From positions 98,220 through 162,219 of the forward strand of contig WNZI01000004.1 of NCBI GenBank assembly GCA_009728235.1: a stretch of DNA of 64,000 nt. Direction: 5' to 3'. Source of the stretch: Vibrio cholerae. Lineage in GTDB: Bacteria; Actinomycetota; Actinomycetes; Actinomycetales; Micrococcaceae. Shown one piece after another: positions 17,078 through 25,435 of the stretch. A program made the position numbers and the translations under genes. How positions within the stretch are numbered: the first letter of the stretch is position 1; each line of letters starts with the position of its first letter. The notes under the pieces are model-generated. The model searched no databases, was not told the origin of the DNA, and worked only from the letters and a program-made list of their open reading frames with translations.

Positions 17078-18156
17078 CCCTCCTCGATCCCTCCGTCCCC
17101 CGAGTACCCTCGGCTGCGCCGGACAGGGAGGTGAAGACCACCCGGTTGCGGCGCATCCTCGAGGAGCACCCCCGGGCCGAGTCGCTGATGCTCACCAGCG
17201 CCGAGTCCCTCTCGTGGTACCTCGACGGAGCGCGTGTCGCCGTACCGATCGGAGGAGCCCCCGTGCTCGGCCTGCGGGTCGACCGGACGTCCGAGACGCT
17301 GTACTGCCTGTCGAACGAAGCCGAGCGCATGGTGGCGGAGGAACTCCCTGCGGGCATGCAGATCCAGCTGGTGCCCTGGTCGGGCGAGCTGATCCCGGCA
17401 GCGGACGACGGCACCCTGCCGGAGCACCTGATCACGGCGGACCTCCGCGCTGCCCGGGCATCGCTGCTGCCGGAGGAGCTCGCCCGGTACCGCGAGCTGT
17501 GCGCTGACCTCGCGAAGATGGCAACGGACGTCCTGGAGCAGGCAGGGCCGCGTTCGCCGGAGCGAGCGATAGCCGCCGCTGCTGCCGGACGGATCGTCGC
17601 CATGGGGGGAGAGCCGCTCGTGGTCCTCGTCGCCGGTGAGTCCCGTCGGCACTACCGCCACCCCCTGCCCACCGAGTCACCGGTGGGAGCGGAAGTCACC
17701 CTGGTCCTCTGCGCTCGCCGTCGTGGCATGATCGCGAACCTCACGCGCCGGGTCCGATTCCGGGGGACGACACCTGAAGCAGCGAGCAGCGAGCAGCGGA
17801 TCCTCGAGGTCGAGGCCGACATCCTGCGGGCAACCAGGGTAGGACGGCCCTTCACCCAGGTCTTCGCGGACGTCGCCGCCGCCTATCCTGCTCACGGGTT
17901 CGCGGAGGACGAGTGGACACGCCACCACCAGGGTGGGCCCACCGGCTACCTCGGGCGCGATCCCAAGCTGACGCCCACCACGCCGGGGAGGTTCGTGGAG
18001 CACCAGGCTTTCGCCTGGAACCCGACCGCACCGGGAGTGAAGGTCGAGGACACCGTACTGCTGACCGAGGTCGGGCTCCAGGTTCTCACCGTCGATCCGC
18101 GCTGGCCCACGCTGGACGTCGGCGGGATCGACCGGCCGATCACCCTCGCCCGCTGA
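17074..18156 (+). CDS. M24-fold (creatinase/aminopeptidase P-like) protein with lost metal ligands
   Basis: A 360-aa protein of the pita-bread M24 family, overlapping the MFS gene by four bases (ATGA). The N-terminal half resembles the creatinase N domain and the C-terminal half the catalytic domain, including the HHQGGPTGYLGRD segment. Of the five metal ligands of active M24 peptidases (Asp, Asp, His, Glu, Glu), only the His and the last Glu (VLLTE) are seen. The first Asp is Cys 213 (VLCARR), the second is Asn 222 (IANLTRR), and the first Glu is replaced in AFAWNPTAPG. It is therefore probably metal-independent like creatinase, or not catalytic. Its place in a sugar-regulated operon is unexpected. 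Confidence 0.75.
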   Translation: MTLLDPSVPRVPSAAPDREVKTTRLRRILEEHPRAESLMLTSAESLSWYLDGARVAVPIGGAPVLGLRVDRTSETLYCLSNEAERMVAEELPAGMQIQLVPWSGELIPAADDGTLPEHLITADLRAARASLLPEELARYRELCADLAKMATDVLEQAGPRSPERAIAAAAAGRIVAMGGEPLVVLVAGESRRHYRHPLPTESPVGAEVTLVLCARRRGMIANLTRRVRFRGTTPEAASSEQRILEVEADILRATRVGRPFTQVFADVAAAYPAHGFAEDEWTRHHQGGPTGYLGRDPKLTPTTPGRFVEHQAFAWNPTAPGVKVEDTVLLTEVGLQVLTVDPRWPTLDVGGIDRPITLAR

Positions 18157-18209
18157 TGGAACGGCCGTTCCCCAGGAAGACCAGAACACCCACGAGAAGG
18201 AGAACCAAC

Positions 18210-19607
18210 ATGGCAGAGCTGTCCTGGATCACGGTGGAGGGGGACCGGCTGGTCGACCCGTCGGGAGCGACGGTCGTGCTGCGCGGAGTCGGCCTCGGGG
18301 GCTGGATGAACATGGAGAACTTCATCACCGGTTATCCAGGCAACGAGGCGAACATCCGCAGGATCCTCCACGACAGGATGGGCACCGAGGCGTACGAGGC
18401 GTTCTTCGAGGGCTTCTACCAGGACTTCTTCGACGAGGCCGACGCTGCACACCTGGCCTCCCTGGGGCTCAACTCGGTTCGCATCCCGTTCAACTACCGG
18501 CACTTCGAGGATGACGCTCGGCCTTTCGAGCTCAAGGAGGAGGGCTTCAGGCGGCTGGACCGGGTGGTGGCACTGCTCGCCCGGCACGGCATCTACTCGA
18601 TCCTCGACCTCCATGCCCTGCCCGGCTACCAGAATCAGCACTGGCACAGCGACAACCCCACCCACCGGGCCACCTTCTGGGACCACCCACACTTCCAGGA
18701 CCGGGTGGTGCATCTCTGGGAAGCGTTGGCGGAGCGGTACAAGGACCGTCCCGAAGTGGCCGGGTTCAACCCGATCAACGAGCCGTCGGATCCGTCCGGG
18801 GAAGCGCTCCTGCCCTTCTACGAGCGACTCGAGAAGGCCATCCGTGCCATCGATCACCGTCACGTCCTCTTCCTCGACGGTAACCGGTACTCCACGGACT
18901 TCAGTGCCTTCGAAACGCGGGCGGAGCCGCTGCCCAACACCGTCTACACGGCCCATGACTACGCACTACCGGGCATCACGAGCGCGAAGGAGTACCCGGG
19001 CATCACGCGCGGCGAGTACTTCGATCGCTCCGTCGTCGAACAGACGTTCCTCCGGCGGACCGAGTACATGAGGAGGACCGGCACGCCGATCTGGATCGGG
19101 GAGTTCGGTCCCGTCTATTCCGACGACCGCTCCCAGGATCCGTGGCGTTATCGCCTGCTGCAGGACCAACTGGAGATCTATCGCGAGCACGGGGCGAGCT
19201 GGGCACTCTGGACCTACAAGGACATCGGTCTGCAGGGTTTGGTCTCGGCAGCCGCGGAGAGCGACTACGTGTCCCTCATCCAGCCCGAACTCGATACCAA
19301 GCGGCGACTGGGCATCGATTCCTGGGGCGGGTCCGATGCCGGGGTGCGCGACATCCTGGATCCCATCGACGCCGTCTTCGACCGCGAGTTCCCCGGCTAC
19401 GCCCCCTACCCTTGGGGGCGCCAGCCCCACATCGCCGTCCTGGTCCGGCACATCCTGCTGGCGGAACCGCTGGCCGAACAGTTCGGCGAGCGGTTCGCGG
19501 GAATGTCACCGGAACAAGCCCGCACCCTCGCCTCCTCCTTCAGGTTCGATCGCGCGGACGAACGGACAGGCCTCTCGGAGGTGCTGCGTCACCACCTCCG
19601 GGACTGA
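18210..19607 (+). CDS. Glycoside hydrolase family 5 enzyme, intracellular
   Basis: A 465-aa retaining glycosidase of clan A. The typical GH5 signatures are present: SVRIPFNYRHF on an early strand, LDLHALPGYQNQHWHSD, the acid/base Glu in GFNPINEPSDP and the nucleophile Glu in PIWIGEFGPVY; YTAHDYALPG and WALWTYKDIGLQG complete the active site. There is no signal peptide, so it probably acts on imported oligosaccharides. The bond and sugar cannot be assigned from the motifs; beta-glucan or other beta-linked oligosaccharides are possible. ATG 18210 has GAAGGAGAA upstream. It is the last gene of the LacI-controlled MFS operon and ends tail-to-tail with the (alpha/alpha)6 hydrolase. Confidence 0.82.
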   Translation: MAELSWITVEGDRLVDPSGATVVLRGVGLGGWMNMENFITGYPGNEANIRRILHDRMGTEAYEAFFEGFYQDFFDEADAAHLASLGLNSVRIPFNYRHFEDDARPFELKEEGFRRLDRVVALLARHGIYSILDLHALPGYQNQHWHSDNPTHRATFWDHPHFQDRVVHLWEALAERYKDRPEVAGFNPINEPSDPSGEALLPFYERLEKAIRAIDHRHVLFLDGNRYSTDFSAFETRAEPLPNTVYTAHDYALPGITSAKEYPGITRGEYFDRSVVEQTFLRRTEYMRRTGTPIWIGEFGPVYSDDRSQDPWRYRLLQDQLEIYREHGASWALWTYKDIGLQGLVSAAAESDYVSLIQPELDTKRRLGIDSWGGSDAGVRDILDPIDAVFDREFPGYAPYPWGRQPHIAVLVRHILLAEPLAEQFGERFAGMSPEQARTLASSFRFDRADERTGLSEVLRHHLRD

Positions 19608-21692
19608 TCGCTCACGCGGGGTGCGTACGAGGCCTTCGTGCGCCACCGTCCAGCCGGCTCCGAATCCGGGAGTCGCGGGCCCACCGTCCCAGCCCGCGGC
19701 CATGAGCGACACCGCGAAGAGCAGTCCGCCGTTCCCCGGGAGGTAGATCGGGAGGCTGGCGTTCTGGCGGTTGTGTCCGTTCGCCAGGAAGGTGTTCTTC
19801 GGGCGATCCATCAGCAACGCATCGACCGCGAGCCCGGGGTCACCCAGCCTCGTCGCTGTCATCGCTGCAACCGGGAAGTCCCAGCCCCAGGCGGAATCCC
19901 AGTCCCAGTCCCCGAGGACATCGGCCAGCGTGCGCGCCATCATCGCCGGTTCGATCACGGAGGTCGGGGGAATCATCCCGAAGGCAGCGAGCATGCTCGG
20001 GTGGTCATCACGGACGAGGTAGGGCTCGGTGGCGAGCGCCAGATAGCTCCCGTCACGAGATGGTGGCGGAGTCATGCCGGTCGCGACCTCCTGCCACCGG
20101 GCGGGGACCTCGAGGCCGAGCCGCTCGCGCCACTCACAGGCGATACCGAGGGCCCATGACCAGTAGGCGAGCTCGAAGGTGGGGTTCCTCGCCGTCGCCC
20201 GCTGGTCCGCGTAGGACTCCTGGGCCGGGATGATGGGCGGGCCGAGGTCGAAGCCTTCCGGCCCCAGCGACGCGAAGGAAGCCATGAACTCCGCGGTCTC
20301 GAAGACCAGGGGGGACCAGCGCCGGAGCGCCTCATCGCCATCTCCTGCCCTGCGGAGCAGCTCGGCGAGGTAGATGGGGTGCGGCTGCTGCCAGACGAGG
20401 AACGGGCCGATGTTGCTGGGCGCTTCGGCGCCTGACGGCCCCACCTGTTTCGGCCACCTCGCTCCGGAGAGGCCCTGCGCTCGCGCTGTCGCCCTCGCGC
20501 GGTCGGCGATCCCCTCGTACCAGGGCAGGCTCCGTTCGAGCAGGCCCGCCCGCCCCCACTGAGCGAAATGGGCGGCGTGCCACCAGTGCATCTCGAGGTG
20601 GAACTTGCCCCGCCACGAGTTGAGTGTGAGGCCCGTCTCGGCCGGAGGCATGGTGCCCGCACACTGGATCGCCGTGAGGTACTGCGAGAGGACGATGCGC
20701 CGCTCCAGCTCGGGGGCACGAGCGTCGTCGCTGTCGGCGAGCTCGATCACCGCGCCCGATTGCCAGAAGGACCGCCAGTGCCGTGCGCTCGAGGCGCGAA
20801 CGTCGACGGCAGCAGGGAGAGCGGTCGCGGCGGGCACGCCGGGCGCGAACCGGATGACGGCCTCGAGGCTTCCGGCGGCGGTCAGCACGAATGCGTGGGG
20901 CCCGGCCCGCCCCAGGGACGCACCAGGGGCCCAGAGGCTGACGGAGTACGTCGTGTCGTCGAGGACGCGCAGGATGGTCCACCCGTCATCGCTCGCTGCT
21001 ACCTCGCTGGAGTGGGCCTCGGATCGCTGCCAGTCCGCGGCATTGCCCCACGACTCCGATCCGTAGGGGAACCGGAGGGTGAGGCCCACCGGGCCGCCGT
21101 CGTCCGTGCTGACCGAGACGGCGAGCGTGTCCTCGTCTGGGTGTACCGCGGTGAGGACCGAGAAGTGTCGCTGATCGTAGGTGAAACGGCTGGACAGCAC
21201 ACCGGTGGCCAGGTCGAGATCCTGGTCCACATCACCGAGCCGTCGGGGATCCGGGGTGGACCCGAACCGCAGGCCTATCCGCGCCAGGTCCAGGCGGTGC
21301 GGGTTGTTGCGCAGCCATTCCTCGGTCTCGCTCTGCCCCGATTGCTCGTGCATCGAGAACTCGCCGCCCAGGTCCACGTAGGGGGCCGGGCCGTGCGGCG
21401 AGTCGTAGACCCGGGTGGCATCGGCGAGGTCGTGGGCTCGTAGCGCGGGGGAGGAGTGCCAACCCCACTCCGACATGGTGCCGAGCAGCGTCCCCTCGGT
21501 CTCGCCGTAGCGTCCCTCCACCGGATAGGCCTCCGGGAACGTCTGGAGTCCGGTGGCATCGGCCGTGAAGCAGAACTCGCCGTTGCCGACCGTCAGCGGA
21601 GACTCGGGATCGATGCCTGCGACCCGGGGGCGATGGCGGGCGAGGAGTGCGAAGCGGTCGATCTGCCCGCGGGGCCCGATGGTATCGGTCAT
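19506..21692 (-). CDS. (alpha/alpha)6-type glycoside hydrolase (GH65/GH95-like)
   Basis: A large intracellular protein without signal peptide. An N-terminal beta-sandwich (LTVGNGEFCFTADATGLQTF, YVDLGGEFSMH) leads into a helical barrel with GLTLNSWRGKFHLEMHWWHAAHF, QVGPSGAEAPSNIGPFLVWQQPHPIY, PIIPAQESY and GWDFPVAAMTA. The acidic residue in PAQESY or FHLEMHWWH may be catalytic. I cannot assign a numbered family with certainty. As read, the frame runs 101 bases into the convergent GH5 gene; one added base near 19614 would give a TGA at 19612 and remove the overlap. It follows the sugar-binding protein gene on the same strand, behind a long hairpin, so probably shares its LacI-regulated promoter. 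Confidence 0.72.
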   Translation of the reverse strand: MTDTIGPRGQIDRFALLARHRPRVAGIDPESPLTVGNGEFCFTADATGLQTFPEAYPVEGRYGETEGTLLGTMSEWGWHSSPALRAHDLADATRVYDSPHGPAPYVDLGGEFSMHEQSGQSETEEWLRNNPHRLDLARIGLRFGSTPDPRRLGDVDQDLDLATGVLSSRFTYDQRHFSVLTAVHPDEDTLAVSVSTDDGGPVGLTLRFPYGSESWGNAADWQRSEAHSSEVAASDDGWTILRVLDDTTYSVSLWAPGASLGRAGPHAFVLTAAGSLEAVIRFAPGVPAATALPAAVDVRASSARHWRSFWQSGAVIELADSDDARAPELERRIVLSQYLTAIQCAGTMPPAETGLTLNSWRGKFHLEMHWWHAAHFAQWGRAGLLERSLPWYEGIADRARATARAQGLSGARWPKQVGPSGAEAPSNIGPFLVWQQPHPIYLAELLRRAGDGDEALRRWSPLVFETAEFMASFASLGPEGFDLGPPIIPAQESYADQRATARNPTFELAYWSWALGIACEWRERLGLEVPARWQEVATGMTPPPSRDGSYLALATEPYLVRDDHPSMLAAFGMIPPTSVIEPAMMARTLADVLGDWDWDSAWGWDFPVAAMTATRLGDPGLAVDALLMDRPKNTFLANGHNRQNASLPIYLPGNGGLLFAVSLMAAGWDGGPATPGFGAGWTVAHEGLVRTPRERSVPEVVTQHLREACPFVRAIEPEGGGEGAGLFR

Positions 21693-21720
21693 GGTGGCGT
21701 GCCTACTTCCTGGTGAAAGG

Positions 21721-21760
21721 CTGATGGGCGGCGTCCGCACTTCCGGACGCCGCCCATCAG
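21721..21760 (-). terminator. 17-bp perfect hairpin between binding protein and hydrolase genes
   Basis: CTGATGGGCGGCGTCCG (21721-21737) and its exact reverse complement (21744-21760) enclose a six-base loop, 17 bases after the binding-protein stop. It may be a partial terminator or an mRNA-stabilising structure that lets the binding protein be made in excess of the downstream hydrolase. Confidence 0.65.
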
Positions 21761-21776
21761 CCCTGCGGTTCGGGGG

Positions 21777-23108
21777 TCAGACCGTGCCGATGGCGCTCGC
21801 CAGCTCGTCCACCCACTGCTGCGCGGCCTCGGCTGGGCTGAGCCTGTCGAAGAGGACGTCGCTCTCGAGCCGGATCGTCAGATCATTGTGGATGCCCGCA
21901 CCAGCAGGCTGAGGTGGCAGACCCTCGCCGGCCTTCGCGGCGACGTCGTCGATGAATTCGAGCTCCGCCTGCTGGGACGCATCCAGCTTGTCGCTGATCG
22001 CCGAACGGATGTCGGCGTTGGCCGGCATTCCCCGATCCGTCAGCATGATCTCGCCGGCCTCGGTCGAGTTCAGGAGGTAGTCGATCAGCATGGCCGATTC
22101 CTCGGGGTGCTCGGTACCGGCGCCGATCGTGAAGTACTGACTCGGCAACAGGGTCATGCCGGGGCGCTCGTACTCGGTCTCGCCCGGGAACTTCAGCAGG
22201 ACCAGCTCGTCCCCCGAGGCGCCGGCCAGGGTTGCCAGCTGATTGGAATAGGCAGGCACCATGGCACTGCGTCCCTGCCCCATCAGGGTCTGCTCGGGCG
22301 CCGCTGCCACGACTTCCGAGGTCAGTTCCGCGGACGGCATTCCGCCGCCGTCGCGGAGTTCGACGATCATCTCCCAGTACTCCTCCATGGTGGAGGCGTT
22401 GACGTCGAGTTTTCCGTCCTCGCTGTACATGGGCTCGCCGCGCTGCGCGATGTACACCCGGTCCATGTCGTCCGGCTGCGACTCGTAGCCGAAGACGCCG
22501 TCCGGGGTGTTCGCCGAGATCTCGTTGGAGATGTCGACGAACTCGTCCCAGGTCCATTCGTCGTCATCGGGCAGGGGGACTCCCGCTTCTTCGAAGATGC
22601 GGGGATTGGCGACCAGGGAGATCGTGTTGGCACCTGTGGGCAGGCCGTACAGGTTGTCCTCGTAGGTCGCGTTGCTGAGGATGGCGTCGTCGAACTTGGA
22701 CGTGTCCAGCTGCTCCGAGACGTCGGAGAGAGGCAGGAGCGCGTTGCGGGCCGCGTATTCCAGGGGGTAGGCACCGCCGAGGGTGATCACGTCGGGGGCA
22801 TCGCCGGCAGCCGTGCTCGTGGCGAGCCGGTCGAAGTACCCGTCGAAGGCGCTCGGCTCGGGCTCCACGTTGATCTCCGGGTGCATCGCCTCGAAGCCGG
22901 CGATGGCTTCTTCTGTCAGCGCGGCCCTCGTGTCGCTGCCCCACCAGGAGAAGCGAATGGTCACGGGATTGTCCTCGCTCGCTTCACCGCCATCGCCGCC
23001 GCCGCTGCCGCCGCTGCCGCCGCTGCAGCCGGTCAGGAGCAGGGCAGCGACGGCCGCAGTGCCGATGACTGTCCGGAATCTGCTGTTTCCTGCGTGTGTA
23101 CGCCTCAT
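21777..23108 (-). CDS. Sugar ABC transporter substrate-binding lipoprotein
   Basis: A 443-aa extracellular binding protein of the CUT1 (family 1) class. It has a lipoprotein signal peptide with the lipobox LLLTGC (Cys near residue 28) and a Gly/Ser linker, then the mature domain (PVTIRFSWWGSDTRA, GFEAMHPEINVEPEPSAF, DVITLGGAYPLEY, TGANTISLVANPRIFEEAG). Both permease genes lie across the regulator on the other strand; no ATPase gene is found in the window, so a shared MsiK-like ATPase elsewhere is expected, as is usual in actinobacteria. Transcription is from the TTGACA promoter at 23226-23254 with a LacI-type operator just downstream. Confidence 0.9.
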   Translation of the reverse strand: MRRTHAGNSRFRTVIGTAAVAALLLTGCSGGSGGSGGGDGGEASEDNPVTIRFSWWGSDTRAALTEEAIAGFEAMHPEINVEPEPSAFDGYFDRLATSTAAGDAPDVITLGGAYPLEYAARNALLPLSDVSEQLDTSKFDDAILSNATYEDNLYGLPTGANTISLVANPRIFEEAGVPLPDDDEWTWDEFVDISNEISANTPDGVFGYESQPDDMDRVYIAQRGEPMYSEDGKLDVNASTMEEYWEMIVELRDGGGMPSAELTSEVVAAAPEQTLMGQGRSAMVPAYSNQLATLAGASGDELVLLKFPGETEYERPGMTLLPSQYFTIGAGTEHPEESAMLIDYLLNSTEAGEIMLTDRGMPANADIRSAISDKLDASQQAELEFIDDVAAKAGEGLPPQPAGAGIHNDLTIRLESDVLFDRLSPAEAAQQWVDELASAIGTV

Positions 23109-23207
23109 TGCGCCTCATTTCGGTTTGGGGTGCCTGCACCCGTGCCTACGGAGGGTACCGATGGGTGGTGCCTCTTCCGCTCGGGTTCTCCCTGCCGGAC
23201 GGCGGTG

Positions 23208-23223
23208 GAGAAACCGCTTTCAC
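23208..23223. promoter_or_regulatory. LacI-family operator 2
   Basis: The 16-mer GAGAAACCGCTTTCAC, identical to the site at 15714. On the minus strand it starts two bases after the -10 box of the binding-protein promoter and should block initiation there. Confidence 0.75.
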
Positions 23224-23225
23224 GA

Positions 23226-23254
23226 AAATTAGCACCGGTCGTGGGGGCTGTCAA
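23226..23254 (-). promoter_or_regulatory. Promoter of the sugar-binding protein gene
   Basis: On the minus strand, TTGACA (23254-23249), a 17-base spacer and TAATTT (23231-23226). This is one of the best sigma70-type promoters in the window. Confidence 0.7.
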
Positions 23255-23277
23255 TGGCTCAGCGGCAGCAGCGCGGA

Positions 23278-24285
23278 TCAGACACGAGAAGCAGCAGCGG
23301 TGGATCCCCTGAGCTCGAGACGCGGCTGGAAGACGATGTCGTGGCTGGGACGCTCACCCTTGATCAGAGCGCGCAGCCTTGACCAGGCCTGCACCCCCAG
23401 TTCCTCGTGGGGGACCGACGCCGTCGTCAGGGCGGGAGCCGTGTACCGCGCGAACGGGATGTCGTCGAAACCCGTGACGGAGACGTCCGCAGGCACGGAG
23501 ACACCCAGTTCCGTGAGGCCGTTCATCAGGCCCACGGCCACGAGGTCGTTGTAGGCAAGAACCGCCGTGACGCCGGAAGAGATGATGTCCGAGGCCCTTG
23601 CATACCCCTCGTCGGAACTCACGCCGCCCGGAAGTACCTCGACCGTCGCGTCCTTCACGACGTCCGCGAACTCCGCCAGCCCTCTGATCCTGCGGGCGTT
23701 CGACACACTCTCGGTCGGGCCCTGGAGGTAGGCGAGCCGACGGTGCCCGAGACCGTAGAGGTGCTGGGCCAGGCTCTGGATGCCCGTGTGATAGTCGATC
23801 GACAGTGACGGCGCCGACACCCGAGGGCTCGACCGGTTGATCAGGACCAGGGGACTGAGGGACTGCGCCAGGGCGACGAGGTCGTCCTCCGGCATCCGGG
23901 GAGCGCAGAGGACGATCGAATCGCAACGGCGCCGGATCTCCGTGGCCAGGAGCGGCTCATCGGCGGGGGACTCCGCCGAATCCGCCACCAGGACGCGGTA
24001 CCCGTCCCGTGCTGCGGTCTTGCTCAGTCCGGAGAGCACGGTCTGGAACGTCGGGTTCGCCAGGTCGGGAACGACGAAAGCGATCGTGCGCGTCTCTCCG
24101 AGGGCCAGGCTGCGCGCCAGGTGGTTCGGCGCGTAGGCCAGTTCCGTCGCCGACGCGCGTACCCGTTCGGCAATGGCGGGCTCGCCCAGGAAGTTGCCGT
24201 TCATCACTCTGGAAACGGTTGCCGGAGACACCCTCGCATGGCGGGCCACCTCGGCAATGGTCGCCGCGCCTGATCGTCGTCCCAC
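23278..24285 (-). CDS. LacI family transcriptional regulator
   Basis: A 335-aa sugar-responsive repressor. The N-terminal helix-turn-helix is classic: TIAEVARHARVSPATVSRVMNG, with the hinge region after LAYAPNHLARSLA. The periplasmic-binding-like effector domain shows IAFVVPDLANPTFQ, YRVLVADSAE, GHRRLAYLQGP, ITAVLAYNDLVA-like and VSVTGFDDIPFARYTAPALTT. GTG 24285 is preferred, as AAAGGAG lies eight bases upstream; an ATG 14 codons further up is less likely. It sits between the two ABC gene groups and is the likely binder of the three GTGAAA/TTTCAC-type operators; the one at 24381 lies in its own upstream region, so autoregulation is possible. Confidence 0.92.
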   Translation of the reverse strand: MGRRSGAATIAEVARHARVSPATVSRVMNGNFLGEPAIAERVRASATELAYAPNHLARSLALGETRTIAFVVPDLANPTFQTVLSGLSKTAARDGYRVLVADSAESPADEPLLATEIRRRCDSIVLCAPRMPEDDLVALAQSLSPLVLINRSSPRVSAPSLSIDYHTGIQSLAQHLYGLGHRRLAYLQGPTESVSNARRIRGLAEFADVVKDATVEVLPGGVSSDEGYARASDIISSGVTAVLAYNDLVAVGLMNGLTELGVSVPADVSVTGFDDIPFARYTAPALTTASVPHEELGVQAWSRLRALIKGERPSHDIVFQPRLELRGSTAAASRV

Positions 24286-24339
24286 CCTGGCTCCTTTCGG
24301 TAGTCGCCACGATAGCGCCCAGGGCAATCGCGGCCATGA

Positions 24340-24368
24340 TTGACGATCTCACAGGCGTCGGTAATAAT
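24340..24368 (+). promoter_or_regulatory. Promoter of the permease-uronate operon
   Basis: TTGACG (24340-24345), a 17-base spacer and AATAAT (24363-24368), followed 12 bases later by a LacI-type operator. Confidence 0.6.
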
Positions 24369-24380
24369 CGTACGGCGCAC

Positions 24381-24396
24381 GTGAAACCGCTTTCAC
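24381..24396. promoter_or_regulatory. LacI-family operator 3
   Basis: GTGAAACCGCTTTCAC, the most symmetric of the three sites (GTGAAA arms around a CCGC centre). It lies just past the transcription start expected for the permease operon, and upstream of lacI on the other strand. Confidence 0.75.
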
Positions 24397-24435
24397 CAGT
24401 CGGGAACGGTAGCGGCGACGACAAGGAGGTCAACG

Positions 24436-25377
24436 GTGAGCAGTCTCGGCGAATTGCGGAGCATGACGAAGTCCGCCCGAAAGAACGGCCCCAAGGTCAG
24501 GGAGAAATACCGTGACAACAAGGTGGCCTATCTCTTCCTCCTGCCGTGGCTCCTCGGATTGGTCCTGATCACGATCGGACCGATGATCGCCTCGCTCTAC
24601 CTCTCCCTCACGGACTACAACCTGCTCCAGGCCCCCAATTTCGTCGGGATCCAGAACTACCTCGACATGGTCGGCGACGGCCGTCTCTGGGCCTCGTTCC
24701 GGGTCACCTTCACCTACGTGCTGGTGTCGGTCCCACTGCAGCTGATCCTTGCCCTCGGCATCGCCCTGTTGCTGGACAGGGGAATGCGGGGACTCGCGCT
24801 CTACCGGTCCATCCTCTACCTGCCCTCGCTGCTCGGCGCATCGGTCGCCGTCGCCATCCTGTGGCGTCAGGTCTTCGGCAGCGACGGAATCGTGAACGCC
24901 TTCCTGGCACTCTTCGGGATCGACGGCCCGGGCTGGATCTCGAACCCGGACACCGCGCTCGGCACCATCATCCTGTTGCACGTCTGGACCTTCGGCTCGC
25001 CCATGATCATCTTCCTGGCCGGCCTGCGCCAGATCCCGCGGATGTACTACGAAGCCGCGGAGGTGGACGGCGCGTCGATCGTGCGCACCTTCCGCTCCAT
25101 CACGCTGCCGCTGCTCAGCCCGATCATCTTCTTCAACCTGGTCCTGCAGATCATCGGTGCCTTCCAGTCCTTCACCCAGGCGTACATCGTCTCCGGAGGA
25201 ACAGGGGGGCCGAGCGACTCGACCCTCTTCTACACCCTGTACCTGTACCGGGAGGGCTTCACCAACTTCCAGATGGGTTACGCCTCGGCGATGGCCTGGT
25301 TCCTGCTGATCGTCATCGCGGCCTTCACGGCCTTCAACTTCTGGCTCTCGAAGTACTGGGTCTTCTATGAGGACTGA
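24436..25377 (+). CDS. Sugar ABC transporter permease (MalF type)
   Basis: A 313-aa inner-membrane subunit of a CUT1 sugar importer with six hydrophobic segments, from VAYLFLLPWLLGLVLITIGPMIASLYLSL near the N-terminus. The EAA loop that contacts the ATPase reads EAAEVDGASIVRTFRSITLPLLSP. A perfect AAGGAGGT ribosome-binding site lies six bases before the GTG start. It is the first gene of an operon running through the uronate-catabolic enzymes, under operator 3; its partner binding protein is encoded on the other side of lacI. Confidence 0.9.
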   Translation: MSSLGELRSMTKSARKNGPKVREKYRDNKVAYLFLLPWLLGLVLITIGPMIASLYLSLTDYNLLQAPNFVGIQNYLDMVGDGRLWASFRVTFTYVLVSVPLQLILALGIALLLDRGMRGLALYRSILYLPSLLGASVAVAILWRQVFGSDGIVNAFLALFGIDGPGWISNPDTALGTIILLHVWTFGSPMIIFLAGLRQIPRMYYEAAEVDGASIVRTFRSITLPLLSPIIFFNLVLQIIGAFQSFTQAYIVSGGTGGPSDSTLFYTLYLYREGFTNFQMGYASAMAWFLLIVIAAFTAFNFWLSKYWVFYED

Positions 25378-25435
25378 CGCGCACCGTCGTCGAGCTGCTT
25401 CCCATCACACACCTCCCGAAAGGAATCGCGAGACA

